From: Candidatus Sumerlaeota bacterium
GTDB lineage: Bacteria; Sumerlaeota; Sumerlaeia; JADFCT01
NCBI GenBank assembly: GCA_026398575.1
Contig: JAPLSP010000347.1
Span: 1 to 5,739, forward strand
DNA length: 5,739 nt
Reading direction: 5' to 3'
In this document: piece after piece, positions 1-4,994 of the stretch
Layout: every line of letters begins with the position of its first letter
How positions within the stretch are numbered: the first letter of the stretch is position 1
Position numbers and translations under genes: made by a program
The notes under the pieces: generated by a model
What the model was told of the DNA's origin: nothing
Seen by the model: the letters and a program-made list of their open reading frames with translations, nothing else
Database searches by the model: none

Positions 1-31
1 AGTCCCGTTTCCCGCTCCATTCGACAGCGAC

Positions 32-65
32 AATCCCCGGCCGACACGGCCGGGGATTTTTATTT
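32..65 (+). terminator. Intrinsic terminator of an upstream gene
   Basis: A perfect 11-bp inverted repeat (32-42 pairing with 48-58, AATCCCCGGCC/GGCCGGGGATT) encloses a 5-nt loop and runs straight into TTTATTT (59-65). A GC-rich stem with a 3' T tract is the classical form of a Rho-independent terminator. The T tract on the + strand points to a + strand gene that ends left of the window. The A residues at the 5' foot of the stem are too few to argue for a bidirectional terminator. Positions 1-31 are too short to assign to a gene. Confidence 0.9.
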
Positions 66-75
66 CAAGGCGCCT

Positions 76-101
76 CCCTTTTTCGAATCCCTTTTTCGAA
101 T
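76..101. repeat. Two perfect tandem copies of a 13-bp unit
   Basis: The unit CCCTTTTTCGAAT occurs twice without a gap (76-88 and 89-101). Each copy contains the palindrome TTCGAA. The pair lies between the upstream terminator and the candidate promoter of the small membrane-protein genes. It may be a chance slippage duplication or a paired protein-binding site; two copies at a 13-bp spacing would not lie on the same face of the helix. Confidence 0.7.
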
Positions 102-106
102 TGCCC

Positions 107-135
107 TTGAATCAGCGCAAATCCGCCTTTAGCAT
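107..135 (+). promoter_or_regulatory. Candidate sigma70-type promoter
   Basis: TTGAAT (107-112) and TAGCAT (130-135) are separated by exactly 17 bp; each matches the housekeeping consensus at four of six positions. A start near 142 would give a short leader containing the Shine-Dalgarno sequence AGGAG (161-165). The position, after a terminator and before the first of two close genes, suits a promoter. The match is moderate and the sigma-factor preferences of this organism are unknown, so this is a candidate only. Confidence 0.4.
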
Positions 136-169
136 CCCTCCAAGATGAGCATAGCGAGGGAGGAGCATT

Positions 170-364
170 ATGATGCATGCAGCGCTCGTCGCCATCAAGC
201 CCTGGGTAATCGCCGGGCCTCATGGGCTGGCTTTTCTCGTCGCGGCAATCGTATTGTTCGCCAGCGCGGGTATCGCAGCCAAATGGAGCGTGTGGTGGTC
301 ATGGGTCATCACGGCGCTCACCCTCCTGTACATTATTGGGCGCCTAGTTTGGATTATGGGATAA
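170..364 (+). CDS. Small two-helix membrane protein, unrecognised
   Basis: This 64-residue protein resembles no family I can name. It has two hydrophobic stretches of membrane-spanning length, at about residues 20-37 and 43-62, separated by a short segment with Lys38 and rich in Trp (Trp39, 42, 43, 45), the aromatic girdle expected at a membrane interface. The start is set by AGGAG at 161-165. ATG at 170 is 4 nt away and the adjacent ATG at 173 is 7 nt away, so the second Met may be the one used, giving 63 residues. The stop is followed after 4 nt by the next gene, also a small membrane protein, so the two are probably one transcript from the promoter at 107-135 and may act together. An overlapping frame from 145 lacks this hydrophobic pattern and is less likely. 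Function unknown. Confidence 0.7.
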   Translation: MMHAALVAIKPWVIAGPHGLAFLVAAIVLFASAGIAAKWSVWWSWVITALTLLYIIGRLVWIMG

Positions 365-368
365 TACG

Positions 369-689
369 ATGACGGAGCTATTGCTCAACGAGCGGCTGGT
401 TCTGGCGGCCTTTGTTCTTGCAGCCGTGGTGATGCCGCTTATCGGCGCAGCAATATGGATCGCCGCGCAACGCCACTCTGACCCTCGCGGTCGCCGGCGC
501 GCGGCCGTGGCGATTGCGATTTCAGGACCGGCCCTCGGGTTGTTGTGGCTTATATACAATGGAATCATCAAGGTCTTCGATCTCGACAGCCTGGCGGGAT
601 TGGGCGCCAATTTTCTGATCTTCACCCTCGCCGGCCTGGCCGCGGGACTGGTTTGGCGGCGATACGCCACCCGGCAAGAGCGGCAATAG
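369..689 (+). CDS. Small three-helix membrane protein, unrecognised
   Basis: The 106-residue product has three likely membrane helices, at about residues 10-33, 45-67 and 78-96. A basic cytoplasmic-type loop (Arg35, Arg40, Arg42-44) lies between helices 1 and 2, and an Arg-rich tail (Arg97, 98, 102, 105) follows helix 3. The segment around 60-85 (Trp60, Tyr63-Asn64, then Asp71-Leu-Asp-Ser and Asn81) mixes polar and aromatic residues in a way that looks conserved rather than random, but I cannot place it in a family. It starts 4 nt after the preceding stop and has no strong Shine-Dalgarno of its own, which suggests translational coupling to its neighbour. A 16-bp tandem array begins 2 nt after its stop codon. 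Transport, anchoring or regulatory roles are all possible; none is supported. Confidence 0.7.
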   Translation: MTELLLNERLVLAAFVLAAVVMPLIGAAIWIAAQRHSDPRGRRRAAVAIAISGPALGLLWLIYNGIIKVFDLDSLAGLGANFLIFTLAGLAAGLVWRRYATRQERQ

Positions 690-691
690 AA

Positions 692-912
692 GACAGGATA
701 GATTAGGGACAGGATGGATTAGGGACAGGATGGATTAGAGACAGGATAGATTAGAGATAGGATGGATTAGGGACAGGATGGATTAGGGACAGGATGGATT
801 AGAGATAGGATGGATTAGGGACAGGATGAATTAGGGACAGGATGGATTAGAGATAGGATGGATTAGGGACAGGATGGATTAGAGATAGGATGGATTAGGG
901 ACAGGATAAATT
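692..912 (+). repeat. 16-bp tandem array, about 14 copies
   Basis: Thirteen full copies and one partial copy of a 16-bp unit with consensus GACAGGATGGATTAGG run head to tail in perfect 16-bp register, starting 2 nt after the stop of the preceding gene. Variation is confined to a few positions: C or T at position 3, G or A at 10 and 16, and one GAATT copy at 820-835. The variants form higher-order units: 772-819 and 820-867 are 48-bp blocks identical at 47 positions, and a 32-bp version follows at 868-899. This points to recent growth by block duplication. No convincing protein is encoded in it. Confidence 0.95.
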
Positions 913-966
913 CATCCTGCCTCTATTCTATCCTGTCCCTAATTCATCCTGACTTGATTTTTTTTT
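822..966 (+). terminator. Possible terminator made by the inverted 16-bp arrays
   Basis: Positions 822-843 and 930-951 are perfect 22-bp inverted repeats, and the DNA between them (844-929) is also largely self-complementary because it consists of forward and inverted units. Nine T residues follow at 958-966, 6 nt after the stem. A transcript of the membrane-protein pair could therefore fold into a long stem followed by U9. The gap between stem and T run and the many alternative pairings make its efficiency uncertain. Confidence 0.4.
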
Positions 967-1057
967 GACTCAAAAATCTTTCTGTCTCAAATTTATCCTG
1001 TCTCTAATCCATCCTGTCTCTTAAAATCCTCCTGACTCAAAAATCATTCTGACTGAG
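908..1057 (-). repeat. Inverted, diverged copies of the 16-bp unit
   Basis: Directly after the forward array the unit switches orientation. Copies of the reverse complement, recognised by the core ATCCTG, start at 914, 930, 946, 962 (decayed to a T run), 979, 995, 1011, 1029 (CTCCTG) and 1046 (ATTCTG). The spacing is 16 for most copies, with 17 and 18 late in the array. This arm is far more diverged than the forward arm. The junction near 904-917 is almost a palindrome (GGATAAATTCATCC). The last copy ends about 6 nt before the yraN start codon, so whatever promoter or ribosome binding site yraN uses must lie inside or next to repeat-derived sequence. Confidence 0.9.
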
Positions 1058-1063
1058 ATACTC

Positions 1064-1486
1064 ATGCTCCGATGGCTCCGCAACTGGCTGATTCGCCGGG
1101 GATGGATGGCCGACTGGCAAACGAACGATCATCTCTTGTTGGGCAGGCAGGGCGAAGCGCTGGCGGCGCGTTATCTGCGCCGGCAAGGCATGAGAATCCT
1201 CCGGCGCAACTACAGCGATGGATCGTGGGAAATTGACCTGATCGCCTCCGAAGGGGAAACGGTGGTTTTTGTGGAAGTCAAGACGCGCCAAAACGTGGAC
1301 TTCGGCGCTCCCGAGACGGCCGTGGATATCTACAAACAGGACCACATCCGCGCCGCCGCACAGCATTATCTGAAACGTTTGCGCCGCGCCAGGGAACTCC
1401 CCCCGTTCCGATTCGACATCGTGGCCATAGATTGCAGCCACAAAGGCCAAAAGCCCGTCGTCAATCACATCCGCCGCGCCTTTTAG
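1064..1486 (+). CDS. yraN: YraN family protein (UPF0102), nuclease-like fold
   Basis: The 140-residue product has the hallmarks of the YraN/UPF0102 family, which adopts a restriction-endonuclease-like (PD-(D/E)XK) fold and whose cellular role is not settled. Visible motifs in order are GRQGEALAARYL (27-38, with Glu31), EIDLI (56-60, with Asp58), VFVEVKTR (68-75, with Glu71 and Lys73), FGAPETAVD (80-88) and RFDIVAID (116-123). Glu31, Asp58, Glu71 and Lys73 match the usual metal-binding and catalytic set. Trp55 occupies the place before EIDLI where Gly is common. About 20 residues precede the usual family start, so translation may begin downstream, for example at Met15 (1106); no good Shine-Dalgarno precedes 1064. 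The gene is flanked on both sides by tandem-plus-inverted repeat arrays. Family assignment is secure; function is not. Confidence 0.92.
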   Translation: MLRWLRNWLIRRGWMADWQTNDHLLLGRQGEALAARYLRRQGMRILRRNYSDGSWEIDLIASEGETVVFVEVKTRQNVDFGAPETAVDIYKQDHIRAAAQHYLKRLRRARELPPFRFDIVAIDCSHKGQKPVVNHIRRAF

Positions 1487-1489
1487 GCC

Positions 1490-1678
1490 GGTTTTCGGTT
1501 TCCGGTTTTCGGTTTTCGGTTTCCAGTTTTCGGATTCCGGTTTTCAGTTTTCGGTTTTCGGTTTTCGGTTTCCAGTTTTCGGATTCCGGTTTTCAGTTTC
1601 CGGTTTTCGGTTTCCGGTTTCCGGTTTTCGGTTTCCGGTTTTCGGATTCCGGTTTTCGGTTTTCGGTTTTCGGTTCTT
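1490..1678 (+). repeat. 7-bp tandem array, 27 units
   Basis: Twenty-seven consecutive heptamers in perfect register begin 3 nt after the yraN stop. The main forms are GGTTTTC and GGTTTCC, with AGTTTTC, GGATTCC, AGTTTCC and a terminal GGTTCTT. Units 3-9 (1504-1552) and 10-16 (1553-1601) are a 49-bp block duplication with a single difference. The strand is almost free of A, giving a strong G+T/C asymmetry. Because 7 is not a multiple of 3 and the unit makes few stops, several frames stay open and yield heptapeptide repeats (for example Asn-Arg-Lys-Pro-Lys-Thr-Glu on the minus strand). Those open frames are a product of the repeat and should not be annotated as genes. Confidence 0.95.
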
Positions 1679-1721
1679 GGCTGCATCTCTGTGTCAAAAA
1701 ATAAGGCACAAGACCGCGGAC

Positions 1722-1792
1722 GATAACCGGCAAACTGGAAACTGAGAACCGAAAACTGGAAACCGAAAACTGAAAACCGTTAACTGCAAACT
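1722..1792 (-). repeat. Inverted copies of the 7-bp unit
   Basis: About ten heptamers of the complementary type (GGAAACT, GAGAACC, GAAAACT, GGAAACC, GAAAACC, GTTAACT, GCAAACT) run from 1737 to 1792. A less regular start at 1722-1736 contains one extra base. Positions 1751-1770 are the perfect reverse complement of 1561-1580 and also of 1512-1531. A 43-nt unrelated spacer (1679-1721) separates the two arms, so a long stem-loop is possible in RNA or single-stranded DNA. The inverted arm is followed by TCGC and then T6 (1797-1802), a terminator-like ending for transcripts leaving yraN. Confidence 0.9.
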
Positions 1793-2036
1793 TCGCTTTT
1801 TTGGGTGAATCGGCTTGACTCCCGCAAACCGGCGATCAAAAATTACCTCCGAAGATAAACAATGACCGCGCAGAAAATGCGCCTTTGTTTTTCTCGCAAT
1901 TGTTTACGGGACATCCAAACTTCTAACCTCCTCCCCTAAACCAACTCCCGGCGAACCCGTCACTGACGCAAATCGCCCCAGCGTATCGAAAGGAGTACCC
2001 CGAGGTCTGAACGGATACTCGGGTAACAAGGATTTC
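1793..2036 (+). promoter_or_regulatory. rpsA leader region with hairpin and RBS
   Basis: This non-coding stretch precedes rpsA and shows no open frame worth reporting. It holds the small hairpin at 1868-1882 and a second hairpin whose arms are 1996-2004 (TACCCCGAG) and 2018-2025 (CTCGGGTA): eight pairs with C2001 bulged and a 13-nt loop. An AGGAG (1991-1995) touches the 5' foot of that hairpin, and AAGGA (2028-2032) lies just 3' of it, 4 nt before the rpsA ATG. In E. coli, S1 represses its own translation by binding a structured rpsA leader; a similar role here is inferred only from position and structure. Confidence 0.45.
1868..1892 (+). terminator. Weak terminator or attenuator-like hairpin
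   Basis: GCGCA (1868-1872) pairs with TGCGC (1878-1882) around a 5-nt loop GAAAA, and the sequence CTTTGTTTTT follows. The stem is only 5 bp but all except one pair is G-C, and the T tract is good. It lies about 145 nt upstream of rpsA and 380 nt after yraN. It could end read-through from yraN, or act as an attenuator if the rpsA promoter lies upstream of it. Confidence 0.35.
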
Positions 2037-3926
2037 ATGCAAAACATCAACCACGACCTGGCCATGGTGGACCCCACCGAAACAGAAGAACCTGCTGCGC
2101 CGCCCGCTCCTGCTCCGGCCCCCGCGCCGGCGCCTGCTGCAAAAGCCGCCGCCGTCCCGGCCGCCGCTGCTGCCGCCGCGGCAAGCGCTCCAGCGCCCAG
2201 CGCACCCGCCACACCCGCGGCTTCCGAAGACTTCGAGTCGCTGGTGGAGAACTACATGGAAAAACTCGAGAGCGTCGAAACCGGGCAGATATTCGACGCG
2301 CGCATCGTCGAGGTGCATCGCGAGTATGTTCTGGTGGACATCGGCGACAAATCGGAAGCGATCGTCAACATCGCCGAGTTCACGGATGCCAAGGGCGAGA
2401 TCAATGTAACCGTGGGCGATATTATTCCCGTCCTGATCGGCGAGCGCGACGATGAAACCGGGATCGTCGAGGTTTCATATACCCGGGCCCGCCAGCAACG
2501 CGCCTGGCAAGGGCTCGAAAAAGCTCACAAGGAACACCTGCCCCTCAAGGGCAAAGTGGCAAGGGTGGTCAAGGGAGGCTTGGAAGTGGATTTCGGCGCC
2601 ATGGCTTTTTGCCCGGCTTCGCAGGTGGACCTTCGCCGCGTGGAAAATCTGGAGACTCTGGTCGGCCAGACTTTGGACTTTGCCGTTGCGGAAATCAACC
2701 AGCGGCGCGGGCGGGCGGTCGTGTCGCGGCGCGCGTGGCTGGAGACCGAGCGTGAGAAACAGCGGGAAGCGGTCCTGAAGTCGCTAAAAGAAGGGCAGGA
2801 GTTAACTGTCACGGTCAAAAACATCGCCGAGTTCGGCGTCTTCTGCGATTTGGGCGGCGTGGATGGACTGATTCCGCGCGACGAACTGTCATGGGACCGA
2901 GGCCTCAAACCCTCCGAATGCGTCCGTCAAGGCGAAGAAATTCGCGTCGTTGTTTTGTCAGTGGATCTTCAGAAGAACAAAATTTCGCTCAGCCGGCGCA
3001 GAACCAAAACCGATCCCTGGGACAGCGTTGAGACCAAATTCGCCATAGACTCCACCGTCCCGGGCAAAGTCGTGAGCATGGCCAGTTATGGCGCATTCGT
3101 GCATCTGGCTGAGGGAATCACCGGGCTTCTGCACGCGGGCGATTTGACGTGGGATAAAGGCCCGAAGAATCCGGCTGATTTTCTCAAAGTCGGCGATCAC
3201 GTCAAGGTCGCCATCTTGGAAATCAACAAAGAGAAACGGCAGCTGGCGCTGGGTTTGAAGCAAATCACAATGGATCCCTGGGCGGGCGTGGCCGAACGTT
3301 ATCTTCCCGGTTCGCGCTATAAAGGAACCATATCGGCGGTGGCCAAATTCGGCGCCTTTGTCCGGCTCGAAGAAGGCATCGAAGGCTTGATTCATATCTC
3401 CGACCTTTCATGGGATAAGAACATCCGCAAGGCCGAGGACATAGTCAAAGTGGGCGACGAGGTCGAGGTGGAAGTTATCAGCGTAAGCGTCACCGAACGG
3501 CGCATGTCTCTGAGCATCAAGAAGCTGCAGGATAATCCGCTCAGCGTCTTCGCCTTCAACCATCCGGTCAACAGCGTCGTCGAGGGCAAGGTGGTCCGGT
3601 TGACCGATTTCGGCGCGTTCATCGAGTTGGCGCCGGGCATTGACGGCCTGGTTCACGTCTCGCAGATCAGCGAGGATCGCATAGACAAACCCAGCCAGGT
3701 GTTGAAAGAAGGCGAGACCGTCACCGCGCTGATTCAGAAGATAGATCCGGAAACGGGCAAGATATCCTTGAGCATCAAGGATTTCGTGAAGCGTCGTGAA
3801 AAAGACGAGATGAAGCAATTCCTCAGCAGTATGGGTACCCGGCATGGCGGCTATAATATGGGGGATTTGCTGCGCAATGCCGCGATTCAGATTCCTACGG
3901 AAGAAAAGGGCCCGCATTCCGAATGA
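2037..3926 (+). CDS. rpsA: Small ribosomal subunit protein S1
   Basis: S1 binds mRNA at the 30S subunit and helps unfold and dock structured or weak-SD messages. The 629-residue product has six S1 (OB-fold) repeats, at about residues 82-155, 169-237, 253-323, 341-410, 425-497 and 512-584. Repeats 3-6 carry the classical core (EFGVF, SYGAF, KFGAF, DFGAF, each followed by a Gly-Leu-(I/L/V) strand), while repeats 1 and 2 are the divergent pair that in E. coli anchors the protein to the ribosome. E. coli S1 has 557 residues. The excess lies mainly in an N-terminal Ala/Pro-rich tract (about 19-62, with a run of Pro-Ala pairs and a polyalanine run) before the acidic SEDFESLVENYMEKL helix. ATG 2037 is chosen because AAGGA lies 4 nt upstream; Met10 (2064) has no better site. 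The stop overlaps sppA by 4 nt. Confidence 0.97.
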   Translation: MQNINHDLAMVDPTETEEPAAPPAPAPAPAPAPAAKAAAVPAAAAAAAASAPAPSAPATPAASEDFESLVENYMEKLESVETGQIFDARIVEVHREYVLVDIGDKSEAIVNIAEFTDAKGEINVTVGDIIPVLIGERDDETGIVEVSYTRARQQRAWQGLEKAHKEHLPLKGKVARVVKGGLEVDFGAMAFCPASQVDLRRVENLETLVGQTLDFAVAEINQRRGRAVVSRRAWLETEREKQREAVLKSLKEGQELTVTVKNIAEFGVFCDLGGVDGLIPRDELSWDRGLKPSECVRQGEEIRVVVLSVDLQKNKISLSRRRTKTDPWDSVETKFAIDSTVPGKVVSMASYGAFVHLAEGITGLLHAGDLTWDKGPKNPADFLKVGDHVKVAILEINKEKRQLALGLKQITMDPWAGVAERYLPGSRYKGTISAVAKFGAFVRLEEGIEGLIHISDLSWDKNIRKAEDIVKVGDEVEVEVISVSVTERRMSLSIKKLQDNPLSVFAFNHPVNSVVEGKVVRLTDFGAFIELAPGIDGLVHVSQISEDRIDKPSQVLKEGETVTALIQKIDPETGKISLSIKDFVKRREKDEMKQFLSSMGTRHGGYNMGDLLRNAAIQIPTEEKGPHSE

Positions 3927-4945
3927 ACACAGACATGGCGCCGCCGCCGCTTCCGCACATCCCGCAAGCGTCAGCGATACGCCCTAAAAAAAGCAGGACC
4001 AACCTTATCGCCGGCATTGTCATCGCCTTCATTGTCGCATGCGGGATATTCATACTCATCGCGATCGCTCTGGCCGTGCATTACGGATCCGCGCTCCCGT
4101 TTGGGAGCCGCGTGGCCCTCATCCACCTCGAAGGCGCCATCTATGACTCTTCCGAATTCCTCAAGGAACTGGAGTATCATAGCAGAGACAGCCGCGTCCG
4201 GGCCATGGTGGTGAGGATCGAAAGCCCGGGCGGAGCGGTCGCAGCCTCGCAGGAAATCTATGCCGAATTGAATAAATACCGGACGGGCAAGCGGACGGGA
4301 CACAAGGTTCCCGTGGTCATTTCATTTGGCAACGTCGCGGCTTCGGGCGGCTACTACGTGGCCTGTGCCGGCGATCGCATCGTCTCGAATCCGGGAACCA
4401 TCACCGGCAGCATCGGCGTGATCTTTTCCGTTCCCGAAGCCTCGCAAATCCTGAACACCATCGGCTTGAAGTTCAACACCATCAAGAGCGGCGAACTGAA
4501 GGACGCGGGCTCCATGACGCGCCCGATGACGGACAAGGAACGCGCCTACCTGCAAACTGTGATTGACAACGTCCATCAGCAGTTTCAGGCCGATGTGATC
4601 GCCGGACGGCGCGATGCGCTGATCAAGGCGCTCGCTGCCAAGAACAACACGCCGGAGGCAAACGTCAAGGACGCGGAGATCAAGCAATACATCGCGTCGC
4701 TGGCCGATGGGCGGATTCTGTCGGGCAAAGAGGCGCGCGAAGCCGGCCTCGTGGATGAACTTGGCACGATTGAAGACGCGATCAAACTGGCCTGCAAACT
4801 GGGGGGCGTCAGTACGGAAACTCCCGCTTCCGAGATGCCCAGGCACAAGGGCCTTGCGGAAGCGCTTTTCGGTTCGGCTGAAAACCTCCTGCGTTTCGCC
4901 AACCGGGCCGCCGGCGCGCCGCTCCAATATCGCCTTCCCTGGTAG
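3923..4945 (+). CDS. sppA: Signal peptide peptidase SppA (S49 family serine protease)
   Basis: SppA cleaves remnant signal peptides and other peptides at the membrane. The 340-residue protein is the short, single-domain form of about 36 kDa found in Bacillus and many other bacteria, not the double-length E. coli form. A Pro-rich cytoplasmic tail with Lys22-Lys23-Arg25 precedes one membrane anchor (about 28-52); the protease domain follows outside the membrane. Motifs: RIESPGG (98-104), GNVAASGGYY (136-145) with nucleophile Ser141, TGSIGV, and ELKDAGS with Lys193. The Ser-Lys distance of 52 residues equals that of B. subtilis SppA (Ser147/Lys199), which supports an active dyad. A C-terminal DGRILSGKEAREAGLVDELG segment is typical of S49. 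Its ATG overlaps the rpsA stop (ATGA). The only purine-rich site (about 3903-3910) is 12 nt away, so translational coupling to rpsA is likely. Confidence 0.95.
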   Translation: MNTDMAPPPLPHIPQASAIRPKKSRTNLIAGIVIAFIVACGIFILIAIALAVHYGSALPFGSRVALIHLEGAIYDSSEFLKELEYHSRDSRVRAMVVRIESPGGAVAASQEIYAELNKYRTGKRTGHKVPVVISFGNVAASGGYYVACAGDRIVSNPGTITGSIGVIFSVPEASQILNTIGLKFNTIKSGELKDAGSMTRPMTDKERAYLQTVIDNVHQQFQADVIAGRRDALIKALAAKNNTPEANVKDAEIKQYIASLADGRILSGKEAREAGLVDELGTIEDAIKLACKLGGVSTETPASEMPRHKGLAEALFGSAENLLRFANRAAGAPLQYRLPW

Positions 4946-4994
4946 ATGCGGGACGTAGATGCGGGACGCAGATGCGGGACGTAGATGCGGGACG
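4943..4994 (+). repeat. 13-bp tandem array, four copies, starting in the sppA stop codon
   Basis: TAGATGCGGGACG is present at 4943-4955, 4956-4968 and 4982-4994, and as CAGATGCGGGACG at 4969-4981. The four copies are contiguous with one substitution in total. The TAG of the first unit is the sppA stop codon. The last unit forms part of the 5' arm of the hairpin that follows. Confidence 0.93.

Noticed and set aside
1..31. 3' end of an upstream gene
   Set aside because: The terminator at 32-65 implies one, but the 31 bases before it are too few to choose a frame or stop codon.
145..372. 75-codon + strand frame overlapping the first small membrane-protein gene
   Set aside because: Its ATG has no Shine-Dalgarno, its composition is rich in Arg, His and Ser without structure, and the overlapping frame at 170 has a good RBS and two membrane helices.
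692..1057. CRISPR array
   Set aside because: The 16-bp and 7-bp units are contiguous with no unique spacers, and no cas genes are present.
1037..1468. 143-codon minus-strand frame opposite yraN
   Set aside because: It overlaps almost all of yraN, whose family motifs are convincing, and has no recognisable features of its own.
1483..1704. Open frames on both strands across the heptamer array encoding heptapeptide repeats (for example Asn-Arg-Lys-Pro-Lys-Thr-Glu)
   Set aside because: They follow automatically from a 7-bp unit poor in stop codons, which stays open in more than one frame. There is no ribosome binding site, and the sequence is explained by the DNA repeat.
692..1792. Insertion sequence or MITE around yraN, given inverted repeats on both sides
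   Set aside because: The repeats on the two sides of yraN are unrelated in sequence. Each side has its own inverted pair, and there is no transposase or target-site duplication.
1815..1845. TTGACT (1815-1820) as the -35 box of an rpsA promoter
   Set aside because: No acceptable -10 box occurs 16-19 bp downstream; the candidates there are A-rich (AAAAAT, AAATTA) and lack the key T-A pattern. The rpsA promoter could not be placed.
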